Shown here one piece after another: positions 7,339-15,699 of a stretch of DNA of 64,000 bases. Position numbers and translations under genes: made by a program. Position 1 is the first letter of the stretch; every line of letters begins with the position of its first letter. The notes beneath the pieces were generated by a model, which worked only from the letters and a program-made list of their open reading frames with translations, did not search any database and was not told the DNA's origin. This DNA comes from Streptomyces sp. RPA4-2 (lineage in GTDB: Bacteria; Actinomycetota; Actinomycetes; Streptomycetales; Streptomycetaceae). The stretch is from assembly GCF_012273515.2 (NCBI RefSeq), contig NZ_CP050975.2:2914001-2978000 (forward strand), in the 5' to 3' direction.

Positions 7339-8771
7339 TCACGCCGGCGTGAACCGTACCTTCGTCGTGCCCGGGTCGGCCTCCGTGAGGCGTACGCGCA
7401 GGTGTTCGCCGAGGGGGAGTCTCGACCGGCCGCCCGTGATGCGGGCGACGACGGCCGGGGACTCCAACTGCACCGTTCCGACGGTGGGGTCATGGTCCTG
7501 TACGTCGACCACGCAGGCCTCGAAGAGGTTGCCGATCCGGTCCTTGAGCAGTGCGGCCTCGACGATGTCGACGCACTCGCGCTCGACGGTGCCCGCGCGC
7601 CGGCTGCCCTCGGCCATCTCCTTGGGAAGGGAGTCGAGAGCGGCGAGGACCCACTCGGGAGGCTCTCGGTCCTCGGCGGCGGCGAGGCAGATCTCGGCGG
7701 CGTAGCGGTCGCCGAGGCGGCGCAGGGGGGCCGTGCAGTGGGCGTAGGGCGCGGCGACGGCCGCGTGGGAGGTGACCTCGGGGAGCAGGCCGTCGCGGAA
7801 GACCGTGTAGCCCGCGCCGCGCAGCAGTGTCGTGCACTCCTGGAGGAAGGCCGCGTGGTGCGGCCGGTGCGGGTCCAGGGAGCGGATGAGCTGGGCGTAC
7901 GAGACGTGGTGCGGCCAGTCGATGCGCAGGGCCTTGGCGGTACGGCGCAGCCGGCCGACCGCGCCGTCGGGGGCGGCCGGGAGGGTGCGCAGGACGCCTG
8001 TGCCGTGGGCGAGCATCAGGTCGGCCGCGGCCATCCCGGTGAGCAGGGAGATCTGGGCGTTCCAGCCCTCGGTGGGGAGGGGGGCGCGGTAGACGAGTGC
8101 GTAGGTTCCGTCCTGCTCGACGATTTCCTGTTCGGGGACGCTGAGCGAGATGCCGCCGCGTTCCACTTCCAGGCGCTCGCGCAGCGTGCCGATGTCCTTG
8201 AGGAGGGCGAGGGGTTCCTCGGCCGTCCCCGCGTCGATCCGTTGCTGGACGTGCGCGTAGTCGAGCTTGGCGCGGCTGCGCACGAGGGCGCGGCGTACGT
8301 CGGTCGACTCGGTGCGGCCCTCCGCGTCCAGGTCCAGCGTCCACAGCACGGCCGGGCAGGTCTGGTCGGGGAGGAGGCTGGCGGCGCCCTCGGAGAGCCG
8401 GGGCGGGTGGAGGGGACGTTCTCGTCGGGGAAGTAGAGCGTGTTCACGCGGCGGTGTGCCTCGGCGTCCAGCGGGCCGCCGGGTGTCACGAAGGCGGCGA
8501 CGTCGGCGATCGCGTACCGCACGCGGTAGCCGCCCCTCTCGCGCCGCGCGAGGTGCATCGCCTGGTCCAGGTCGGTGGACGCCGGCGGGTCGATGGTGAA
8601 GAAGGGGATGTCCGTCGCGTCGTGGGAGGGCAGCCGGGGTGGCCGGGCCGCCTCCTCCAGGGCGTCGGGCGGGAAGCTCCCGGGTACGCCGAGCTCGGTG
8701 CGCAGGGCACGCAGGGCGGCACCCAGGGGAGCCTCCGGTGCGCAGACGGCGCGCATGTGGCGGCAGGGCAT
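7339..8771 (-). pseudogene. RNB domain ribonuclease with a one-base frameshift
   Basis: Two frames together encode a complete RNB-domain (RNase II/R type) 3'-5' exoribonuclease of about 476 residues. The N-terminal frame carries the signature ATDIPFFTIDPPASTDLDQA and YAIADVAAFVTPGGPLD, with the metal-binding aspartates, and reaches NTLYFPDENVP. The continuation (LHPPRLSEGAASLLPD onward, then YAHCTAPLRRLGDRY) is in another frame. Adding one C to the CCCC run at 8412-8415 would restore a single frame. As written the product is truncated after about 120 residues. This is either a real pseudogene or a homopolymer sequencing error. Start: ATG at 8771 or 8756. Confidence 0.85.
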
Positions 8772-8866
8772 GGGTCGAGCGTAGGTCGCCCTCGCGCGTC
8801 GGGCACCCCGGGCCGCACCCCTTAGGCTGGCGCGCGGGCCACACCCGCTGTGAGGAGAACACCACC

Positions 8867-9667
8867 GTGCTCGTGCTGCTGCCGCCCTCCGAGGGGAAGG
8901 CCCCTTCGGGCCGTGGAACCGCTCTGAAGCTGGAGTCACTGTCCCTGCCCGGCCTCACCGAGGCGCGTCGGGCGGTCCTCGACGAGCTGGCCGAGCTGTG
9001 CGCCGGGGACGAGGAGAAGGCCCGCGAGGTGCTCGGGCTGAGCGAGGGGCTGCGCGGGGAGATCGCCAAGAACACGGAGCTGCGCACCACCGGCGCGCGG
9101 CCGGCCGGGGAGATCTACACGGGGGTCCTGTACGACTCGCTGGACCTCGCCTCGCTGGACACGGCCGCCAAGCGGCGCGCGAGCCGTTCGCTGCTGGTGT
9201 TCTCGGGGCTGTGGGGCGCGGTCCGGGTGACGGACCGGATCCCGTCGTACCGCTGCTCGATGGGCGTGAGGCTGCCCGGTCTCGGGGCGCTGGGCGCGCA
9301 CTGGCGGGCTCCGATGGCCACCGCGCTGCCGGAGGCGGCCGGGGACGGACTGGTGCTCGATCTGCGGTCCTCGGCGTACACGGCCGCGTGGAAGCCGAAG
9401 GGCGAGGTCGCCGGGCGGACGGCGACGGTGCGGGTGCTGCACTCGCAGTGGGTGGACGGTGTCGAGAAGCGGTCGGTGGTCAGCCACTTCAACAAGGCGA
9501 CGAAGGGCCGGATCGTACGGAGTCTGCTGAGCGCGGGTGCGGCGCCCAAGGACCCGGCCCAGCTGCTGGAGGCGCTGCGGGATCTCGGGTACGTGGTGGA
9601 GGCGAAGGCGCCGGCCGGCGCGGGCCGGCCGTGGGCGCTCGACGTGGTGGTGACCGAGATCCACTAG
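8867..9667 (+). CDS. yaaA: Peroxide stress protein YaaA (DUF328/UPF0246)
   Basis: The 266-residue product begins VLVLLPPSEGKAPSGRG and contains NTELRTTGARPAGEIYTGVL, SGLWGAVRVTDRIPSYRCSM and VVSHFNKATKGRIVR. These are the conserved blocks of the YaaA family. In E. coli YaaA lowers intracellular iron and limits oxidative DNA damage during peroxide stress; the molecular activity involves DNA binding. Length is normal for the family. The GTG start at 8867 follows GAGGAG at good distance. It is divergent from the ribonuclease gene and is followed by the aldolase gene in the same direction. Confidence 0.93.
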   Translation: MLVLLPPSEGKAPSGRGTALKLESLSLPGLTEARRAVLDELAELCAGDEEKAREVLGLSEGLRGEIAKNTELRTTGARPAGEIYTGVLYDSLDLASLDTAAKRRASRSLLVFSGLWGAVRVTDRIPSYRCSMGVRLPGLGALGAHWRAPMATALPEAAGDGLVLDLRSSAYTAAWKPKGEVAGRTATVRVLHSQWVDGVEKRSVVSHFNKATKGRIVRSLLSAGAAPKDPAQLLEALRDLGYVVEAKAPAGAGRPWALDVVVTEIH

Positions 9668-9708
9668 CGGCCGTCCGGGGCGTCGCACGGGACGGTTCCC
9701 CTACGTGT

Positions 9709-9742
9709 TGCAGCATACGCAACGACCTTTGCGCATGCTGCA
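9709..9742. promoter_or_regulatory. Inverted repeat before KDPG aldolase gene (candidate operator)
   Basis: TGCAGCATACGCAA and TTGCGCATGCTGCA form 14-bp arms with one mismatch around CGACCT. The site lies 22 bp before the aldolase start, where a repressor would block transcription. The regulator is not encoded nearby and its family cannot be assigned from the sequence. Confidence 0.6.
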
Positions 9743-9763
9743 CACCCCGGGCAGGATGACGGC

Positions 9764-10444
9764 ATGACCTCGTCGCTGCCCTCGCCTTCGCCTGCCCCCG
9801 CACCCGGTCCCGCGTCCGGCTCCGTGCTGGACCTCGCGCCCGTCATGCCCGTCGTCGTGGTCACGGACGCCGCCGACGCGGTGCCGCTGGCGCGGGCGCT
9901 GGTCGCGGGCGGACTGCCCGCCATCGAGGTGACGCTGCGGACCCCGGCGGCGCTCGACGCCATCCGGGCGATCGCCGCCGAGGTGCCGGACGCGGTGGTC
10001 GGCGCCGGCACCGTCATCACGCCCGCCCAGGTGGCGGACACGGTGGCCGCCGGAGCGCGCTTCCTCGTCAGTCCGGGCTGGACGGACGGGCTGCTCGACG
10101 CCATGAAGGCCTCCGGGGTGCCGTTCCTGCCGGGGGTGTCCACGGCCTCGGAGGTCGTGGCGCTGCTGGAGAGGGGGGTGCGGGAGATGAAGTTCTTCCC
10201 CGCGCAGGCGGCGGGCGGGACGGCGTATCTCAGGTCACTGGCCGGACCGCTGCCGCAGGCGCGGTTCTGCCCGACCGGCGGCATCGCGCCGGACTGCGCC
10301 GCGGAGTACCTCGCGCTGCCCAACGTCGGGTGCGTGGGCGGCACCTGGATGCTTCCCGGTGACGCGATCGCGGCGAAGGACTGGGGCCGGATCGAGTCGC
10401 TGGCCAGGGACGCGGCGACGCAGTACGCCCAGTACGCCCGTTGA
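9764..10444 (+). CDS. eda: Bifunctional 4-hydroxy-2-oxoglutarate / KDPG aldolase
   Basis: The 226-residue class I aldolase shows the ordered motifs of the family. These are ALVAGGLPAIEVTLRTP with the catalytic Glu, VGAGTVITPAQ, FLVSPGWTDGLLDA, MKFFPAQAAGG with the Schiff-base Lys, and RFCPTGGIAPD. It cleaves 2-keto-3-deoxy-6-phosphogluconate to pyruvate and glyceraldehyde 3-phosphate in Entner-Doudoroff and sugar-acid catabolism. A low-complexity Pro/Ser N-terminus precedes the barrel. Start is ATG at 9764. The long inverted repeat just upstream suggests substrate-responsive repression. No kinase gene for KDG lies in the window. Confidence 0.93.
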   Translation: MTSSLPSPSPAPAPGPASGSVLDLAPVMPVVVVTDAADAVPLARALVAGGLPAIEVTLRTPAALDAIRAIAAEVPDAVVGAGTVITPAQVADTVAAGARFLVSPGWTDGLLDAMKASGVPFLPGVSTASEVVALLERGVREMKFFPAQAAGGTAYLRSLAGPLPQARFCPTGGIAPDCAAEYLALPNVGCVGGTWMLPGDAIAAKDWGRIESLARDAATQYAQYAR

Positions 10445-10578
10445 GGCGCGGCACGGGGATCAGCTCACCCGGATGACGGCCTTGCCGAAGGCCGCGCCGC
10501 CCGCCCCGCCGGTGAACGTGCTGCGCCGAGGGCGAGTTGAGGGACGGGACCCCGGCCGGGCCGGGACCGGCGGTCCGC

Positions 10579-11994
10579 TCAGCGGAGGTGGGAGGTGTCG
10601 TTGAAGAGGCGCAGGCTGGCGTTGCCGTCCGCGTAGTACGCCACCGCGGACAGCGAGGCCGCGGACAGCTCCATGCGGAACAGCGACTCCGACGGGGCGC
10701 CGATCGCGAGCCGCACGAACGTCTTGATCGGGGTGACGTGGGTGACGAGCAGGACCGTGCGGCCCGCGTAGGAGGCGACCAGTCTGTCGCGGGTGGCGGC
10801 GACGCGGCGGGCGGTCGCCTCGAAGCTCTCGCCGCCGCCGGTGGGTTCGGCCTTCGGCGAGGCGAGCCAGGCGTTCAGATCGTCGGGGTGGCGCTCCCGG
10901 ACCTCGGCGAAGGTCAGGCCCTCCCAGGCGCCGAAGTCCGTCTCGCGCAGGCCGTCCTCGATGGCCACGTCGAGCCCGAGACGCGCGGCGACGGCTTCCG
11001 CGGTCTGGCGGGTCCGGGTGAGCGGGGAGGCCACGATCGCCTGGATCGTGCCGCGCGCGGCCAGCGCCGCGGCGGCCCGCTCGGCCTGCTCCCGGCCGAC
11101 GTCCGACAGTGAGGGGTCGGTGCCACCGCTGCCGGAGAACCGCTTCTGCGGGGTCAGCGGGGTCTCGCCGTGCCGCAGCAGGACGAAGGTGGCGGGTGCG
11201 CCCATGTCGGGGGCCGCGCCCCATCCGACGGTCGGGGCGGGGGTGGCCACGTTCCGCGCGGCCCGTACGTCGTGCTGCGCGGCCCGTACGTTCTGTGCGG
11301 CCCGTACGTTCTGTGCGGCCCGTTCGTCGTTCTCGGACTTCGCGGCTTCGCCGCCGCCCGGTGACGGGGGTGCGACGGGAGCCGTCGTGCTGCCGGACCG
11401 TGGGGGCTGGTCGCGCAGTTCCCCGCGCCCCTTGCGGGGCGCGTGCGAGACCGGTGCTTTCAAGGCCGCTCGGGCCTTCGCCGCGCCCGCTGCCGCGTCG
11501 CCGGGCGGCCCCGACGGCTCAGGCGTCGCGGACCTCGCGTCCAGCTCCGCCGTCGACCGCGACGGCGACCACTGCTCGCCCCGCTTCCCCGCGTCCATGG
11601 CCTCGTTGGCCAGGCGGTCGGCGTGCTTGTTCTGTTCGCGCGGGATCCACTCGTAGCCGACCTGCTCGGGCGGCAGGATCCGGGCCGCCTCGGCGGCCAG
11701 CGGCTTCATGTCCGGGTGCTTGATCTTCCAGCGGCCGGACATCTGCTCGACGACGAGTTTGGAGTCCATCCGGACCCGGACCGTGGCGGTCGGGTCCAGC
11801 TCGCGGGCCGCCTTCAGCCCGGCCACCAGGCCCCGGTACTCGGCGACGTTGTTGGTGGCGAAGCCGATGTACTCGGCGGCCTCCCTCAGCGTCTCCCCCG
11901 TGACCGCGTCGATGACCACGGACCCGTACCCCGCGGGGCCCGGGTTGCCCCGGGAACCGCCGTCGGCCTCGACGATGAACTCCCGCACGCCCAT
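10579..11994 (-). CDS. Bifunctional RNase H / acid phosphatase (SCO2299-type)
   Basis: Residues about 1-135 form a type I RNase H domain (VEADGGSRGNPGPAGYGSV, NNVAEYRGL, RMDSKLVVEQMSG, NKHADRLANEAMD) with the acidic active-site residues. Residues about 280-471 form a histidine phosphatase domain (LLRHGETPLTPQKRFSG, LTRTRQTAEAV, ETDFGAWEGLTF, LLVTHVTPIKTFV) of the CobC/phosphoglycerate-mutase fold. The fusion is characteristic of actinobacteria. The linker of about 145 residues is unusually long and contains tandem repeats plus a translated hairpin element. The stop of the zinc-ribbon gene lies a few bases upstream of the ATG at 11994, so the genes are cotranscribed. Confidence 0.93.
   Translation of the reverse strand: MGVREFIVEADGGSRGNPGPAGYGSVVIDAVTGETLREAAEYIGFATNNVAEYRGLVAGLKAARELDPTATVRVRMDSKLVVEQMSGRWKIKHPDMKPLAAEAARILPPEQVGYEWIPREQNKHADRLANEAMDAGKRGEQWSPSRSTAELDARSATPEPSGPPGDAAAGAAKARAALKAPVSHAPRKGRGELRDQPPRSGSTTAPVAPPSPGGGEAAKSENDERAAQNVRAAQNVRAAQHDVRAARNVATPAPTVGWGAAPDMGAPATFVLLRHGETPLTPQKRFSGSGGTDPSLSDVGREQAERAAAALAARGTIQAIVASPLTRTRQTAEAVAARLGLDVAIEDGLRETDFGAWEGLTFAEVRERHPDDLNAWLASPKAEPTGGGESFEATARRVAATRDRLVASYAGRTVLLVTHVTPIKTFVRLAIGAPSESLFRMELSAASLSAVAYYADGNASLRLFNDTSHLR
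11256..11335. repeat. 18-21-bp tandem repeats inside the RNase H linker
   Basis: Four units built on GCGGCCCGTACGTTCT lie in tandem with lengths of 18-21 bp. In the minus-strand protein they encode the repeated peptide RAAQNV/RAAQHDV/RAARNV. Unit length stays a multiple of three, so the frame is preserved. Confidence 0.7.
11402..11447. repeat. Dispersed hairpin repeat embedded in coding sequence
   Basis: The segment GGCTGGTCGCGCAGTTCCCC followed by GCGCCCCTTGCGGGGCGC matches a palindromic element that is normally intergenic in Streptomyces. Here it lies in the linker of the RNase H/phosphatase gene and is translated as APRKGRGELRDQPP. Confidence 0.65.
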
Positions 11995-11999
11995 GGCCC

Positions 12000-12743
12000 C
12001 TACAGGCCGGACTCGGACGTGCGCACCAGGATCCGGCGGCAGTTCTCGCAGCGCAGCACGGTGTCCGGGGAGGCCGCCTTGACGTCGTTGACCTCGGTGA
12101 TGTTGAGCTCCAGGCGGCAGCCCTCGCAGCGGCGCTGGTAGAGCCGGGCCGCACCGACGCCGCCCTGCTGGTCGCGCAGCTTGTCGTAGAGCTTGAGGAG
12201 ATCGGCCGGGACCGAACCCGCGACGACGCCGCGCTCCTTCGTCACCGTGGCCGTCTCACCGTCGAGGGACTCGAAGGCCGCGTCCCGTCGTCCGGTGGCG
12301 TCGTCGATCCTCGACTGGACGGAGGAGACCCGCTCGGTCAGTTCGGCGACCCGCTCCTGCGCGGACTCGCGGCGCTCCATGACCTCCAGGACGACGTCCT
12401 CCAGGTCGCCCTGCCGCTTGGCGAGGGAGGTGATCTCGCGCTGCAGGTTCTCCAGGTCCTTGGGGGAGGTCACGGCTCCCGAGTCCAGGCGCTGCTGGTC
12501 ACGGGTGGCGCGCTGGCGCACCTGGTCGACGTCCTGCTCCGCCTTGGTCTGCTCGCGGGCGCAGTCGCTCTCCTCGGTCTGCGCGGCGACGAGCAGGTCG
12601 CGCAGCTGCGTGAGGTCCTTGTTCAGCGACTCGATCTCGGCGTGCTCGGGCAGCGACCTCCGCTTGTGCGCGAGCTGCTGCAGGCGTGCGTCGAGGGTCT
12701 GGACGTCGAGGAGTCGGATCTGGTCGGCGGGCGCGGCGTTCAG
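12000..12743 (-). CDS. Zinc ribbon coiled-coil protein (CT398-like)
   Basis: The 247-residue protein is a long helical hairpin/coiled coil (about residues 10-190) rich in Glu, Arg and Gln. It is followed by a C4 zinc ribbon with CEGC and CENC knuckles in the last 45 residues. Proteins of this family are conserved in actinobacteria and linked to nucleic-acid or secretion functions, but their role is not firmly known. No ATG, GTG or TTG starts the conserved N-terminus (NAAPADQIRLLDVQTLDARL). The only fitting start is CTG at 12743, overlapping the TGA of the Nif3-like gene, which implies coupled translation from a rare start codon. Confidence 0.85.
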   Translation of the reverse strand: MNAAPADQIRLLDVQTLDARLQQLAHKRRSLPEHAEIESLNKDLTQLRDLLVAAQTEESDCAREQTKAEQDVDQVRQRATRDQQRLDSGAVTSPKDLENLQREITSLAKRQGDLEDVVLEVMERRESAQERVAELTERVSSVQSRIDDATGRRDAAFESLDGETATVTKERGVVAGSVPADLLKLYDKLRDQQGGVGAARLYQRRCEGCRLELNITEVNDVKAASPDTVLRCENCRRILVRTSESGL

Positions 12744-13606
12744 TTGGGGGCTCCAGATGTGTCGGTGTTCGAGGCCGCGTGGGCGGTCCAGGGGTCGGTG
12801 ACCGTCTTCGAGACGTGGACCCGCAGGTCCCATCCGTGACGGTCGGAGATCTCGTCGAGCTGGGTGGCGGCCAGCTCGCACCAGGGCCACTCGGTGGCCC
12901 AGTGCGCCGCGTCGAGCAGCGCGAGAGGACTGGGGGCGCGGACCGCCGTGAACTCCGACGCCGGGTGGTGGCGGAGGTCCGCGGTGAGGAAGGCGTCGAC
13001 ACCCGCGGCCCGCACGTCGTCGAAAAGGCTGTCGCCGGAGCCGCCGCTGACCGCGACGGTCCGTACGAGCGCGTCGGGGTCGCCCGCGACCCGGATGCCC
13101 TGCGCGGTGGCCGGCAGCCGCCCGGCGACCCGCGCGGCGAACTCGCTGACGGTCACCGGGTGGTCCAGTTCACAGACGCGGCCCAGGCCACGGCGCCCTT
13201 CGGGGTCGGTCGGGTCCGGCACGAGGGGGCGTACGACACGGAGGTCGAGCGCGCCGGCCAGGGCGTCCGAGACACCGGGGTCGGCCCGGTCGGCGTTGGT
13301 GTGCGCGACGTGCAGCGCGATGTCGTTCTTGATGAGGGTGTGCACGACCCGGCCCTTGAAGGTGCCGGCCGCGACCGTCGTCGTCCCGCGCAGATAGAGC
13401 GGGTGGTGGGTGACCAGCAGGTCGGCGCCCAGCTTCACCGCCTCGTCGACGACGTCCTGGACCGGGTCGACCGCGAACAGGACCCGCGTCACCCCCTGGT
13501 CGGGGTCGCCGCAGACGGTGCCGACCGCGTCCCATCCCTCGGCCCTCTCGGGCGGCCAGAGGGCGTCGAGCGCGGCGATGACTTCAGACAGACGGGGCAC
13601 GGGCAA
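12740..13606 (-). CDS. Nif3-like dinuclear metal centre protein (YbgI/YqfO family)
   Basis: The 288-residue product has the Nif3 family blocks: WDAVGTVCGDPDQGVTRVLF, GADLLVTHHPLYLRG with metal-ligand histidines, HVAHTNADRADPGVSDAL, and near the C-terminus DLRHHPASEF and LLDAAHWATEWPW. Members form hexameric rings with a dimetal site; the physiological reaction is not settled and GTP cyclohydrolase-like activity is only suggested for some. It heads an operon with the zinc-ribbon and RNase H/phosphatase genes, an order conserved in Streptomyces. Start is ATG/GTG at 13606. Confidence 0.92.
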   Translation of the reverse strand: MPVPRLSEVIAALDALWPPERAEGWDAVGTVCGDPDQGVTRVLFAVDPVQDVVDEAVKLGADLLVTHHPLYLRGTTTVAAGTFKGRVVHTLIKNDIALHVAHTNADRADPGVSDALAGALDLRVVRPLVPDPTDPEGRRGLGRVCELDHPVTVSEFAARVAGRLPATAQGIRVAGDPDALVRTVAVSGGSGDSLFDDVRAAGVDAFLTADLRHHPASEFTAVRAPSPLALLDAAHWATEWPWCELAATQLDEISDRHGWDLRVHVSKTVTDPWTAHAASNTDTSGAPN

Positions 13607-13853
13607 AGGCTACCTGCCTCGCGTCCGTGTCCCACCGGTCGCGGGTTCTCCCGACCGGGCGGGCGGGCCGCCTCCGGGCACGGGGGCCGTGGTCACCCCG
13701 GCCCCACCCCCTCCTCCGCGCCCCGCTCAGCACATCCGTCCCCGTTCCCTCAGGCGAATCGCGACTTGGCCACCCTTATGTGTGAAGCGGCCGGGCGTCG
13801 GTCCCGCGTCTGTGCGTACGAAAACTAGCTTCGTCGCCGGAGGTGACCGAGCG

Positions 13854-15245
13854 ATGACGGCCTGTGCGACCGAGCCCGCGGCAAACCACGAGAACCCTGG
13901 GAACCCTGGGAACCCTGGGAACCCGGAGAACCGGGGCAACCCGGCGAACGCGGATCACGGGAACGGGCGGGCCAGCCGCCCCGGATGTGTGATCACCGCC
14001 GACGGAACCTACGCGGCGCGCCTCGCGCTCGACGGGGAGTGCTGGTTCCCGGAGCGCTGGACGCTGGACGGCCCCGAGCCGTACGCCGTACCGCTGCCGT
14101 CCCACCAGCCGGAGGAGCCCGGCACCGAGGTGCTGCCGATGACCGACGGACGGGTGCTGATCCACCGGGTGACGGCCGGGCGGCACGCGTTCTCGCTGCT
14201 GTATCCGACCGGGCCCGGCACCGGGGAGCTGCCGCTGGGCGCGGTGGAGTGCCTGGAGGAGGGCTCCCGGCTGTGGCTGCTGCCGCCCGCGCCGGATGGG
14301 GAGCACGCGTACGCCCTCGCCGTGGGACGGGGGTCCACGGCGGTCTGGCTGGTGGCGGGCGGCGCCTTCGGCCCCGAGCACCTCGCCGAGATCCCGGGCC
14401 GCTGTTCGGGCGGGGTGTGGCTGGACGGCACGGGACGCATGCTGGCGCTGGACCGTTTCCACGGCGGCCGGACCAAGACCGTGGTCGTCGACCTGGAGCG
14501 CGGCGGCGAGGTGTCACCGCTGCTGCAGATCGCCGAGGACAGCAACGACCGGCTGCTGCTCGCGGACGCCGACAGCGGGTTGCTGCTCATCCGCTCGGAC
14601 GCGCCCTCGCCGGGGCACGCCCGGCTGGGCTGGGGGGTGCTGGGGAGCACGCTGCCGGTCCGCTTCCCGGAGTGTCTGCGCGCCTCGGACTGCGCGGTGA
14701 CACCGTTCGCGATCCAGCCGGGGCAGGTCCTGACGCCGGAGCGCTGCGCGGTGGCCCTGCGGATCGACGGGTAAGTAAGCACCTGGGTGGGGATGTGGCG
14801 GCCCGTCGAGCGCCAGGTCCACCATCTCCCGGCGCCGGAGGGGTGGTTGGCGGGGGCGGGCCGGTTGACGGAGGACGGCTTGCTCCAACTGCCCTACTCC
14901 ACGGGGGCGGTGCCGTGCGGGGTGGCGTGGCTGGAGGCGCCACCCGTTCCGGTGGACGCGGAGTGCGCACGTCCACCGGAACGGGTGGCCGCGCGTCCGG
15001 TCCCGCTGCAACAGGCGCCCCTGACCGGCCGGGCCGCTCCGTCCGGCCGGCCGGTGGGACAGGACGGGCCCGTTCCGGCCGTCCTCGCCCTTCCGTTCGT
15101 TTCCGCCCTTCCGATCGTCCCGATCGCTCCGGCCTTTCCGGTGGCCCGGGGCGAGCGGGGAGCCGGGGGCAGGACGCCCGGTGGATGGGAACGGGTGGAA
15201 CTTGCCGGGGCGCGTCCCGGTCACCCGCCGACGAACCGGCCATGA
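13854..15245 (+). pseudogene. Conserved hypothetical gene split by an in-frame stop
   Basis: The ATG at 13854 follows GGAGGTG. The frame is open to a TAA at 14772, giving 306 residues, and then continues in the same frame with equally strong coding bias (WVGMWRPVERQVHHLPAPEG onward) to a stop at 15245. The codons around the stop read GGG TAA GTA AGC ACC TGG; removing TAAGTA would join the halves without changing frame. The N-terminus contains NPGNPGNP repeats from 9-bp DNA repeats. The body contains beta-rich repeats (GGAFGPEHLAEIPG, GRMLALDRFHGGRTKTVVVD) that resemble beta-propeller blades. Function is unknown. The final 70 residues are low complexity. Confidence 0.65.
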
Positions 15246-15303
15246 CCAACGGTTAGAATCCCCCGGCTACAAAGAAGGATCTTGTTGACGGGGTGAACAT
15301 CAG

Positions 15304-15471
15304 ATGAGCGACATCAGCACCATGGAACCGCCGGTCACCGACGCCCAGGACGCCGCGGCGCAGGCCGCGGGCCACGGCAGGCACCGGGGGCCGGTCTCCG
15401 GCCAGGACGACGAGGCCATGCCGCACGGCCGGCACCGCAAGCCGGCCGGCCGGCCGGACAGGTCGGCCTGA
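15304..15471 (+). CDS. Small conserved His/Gly/Arg-rich protein
   Basis: This 55-residue reading frame begins MSDISTMEPPVTDAQD and contains two copies of a GRHR motif (AGHGRHRGPV and MPHGRHRKPA). Similar short proteins are, to my recollection, conserved in Streptomyces, but no function is known to me. GGGGTGA lies 7 bp before the ATG, and a strong terminator begins 17 bp after the stop, which supports a real single-gene transcript. It has no membrane segment or signal peptide. Confidence 0.65.
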   Translation: MSDISTMEPPVTDAQDAAAQAAGHGRHRGPVSGQDDEAMPHGRHRKPAGRPDRSA

Positions 15472-15487
15472 CAGCACGTCGGACCTA

Positions 15488-15528
15488 CGACACGGCCCCG
15501 CTCACCCGAGGTGAGCGGGGCCGTGTCG
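15488..15528 (+). terminator. Strong stem-loop terminator
   Basis: A perfect 19-bp stem, CGACACGGCCCCGCTCACC with its complement, encloses a short loop 17 bp after the small gene. It has no long T run, as usual for Streptomyces, and can act on both strands, also serving the convergent SDR gene. Confidence 0.85.
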
Positions 15529-15620
15529 TGCCGTCGGTGTCCGCCGCGGGATCTCCCTCACGCCTCCGGGGCCCGCTCGCGCTCCCTGGATCTCCCGGTC
15601 ACGGCCGGTCGGCCCGGTAC

Positions 15621-15697
15621 GGTCCCACCCGGTCCGGCATGGTCCCGCACAGTCCCGCCCGGCCCCGCCCGGCCCCGCCTGGTCCCGTCCGGTCGGG
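15621..15697. repeat. Decameric tandem repeat
   Basis: About eight 10-bp units of the form GGTCCCGCCC run in register up to 3 bp before the stop codon of the SDR gene. They fill most of the gap between the terminator and that gene. No gene is seen here. Confidence 0.6.
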
Positions 15698-15699
15698 TG

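Noticed and set aside
10441..10578. Remnant of an oxidoreductase C-terminus (AAFGKAVIRVS on the minus strand)
   Set aside because: Only about ten residues resemble an alcohol dehydrogenase end; too short to call a pseudogene.
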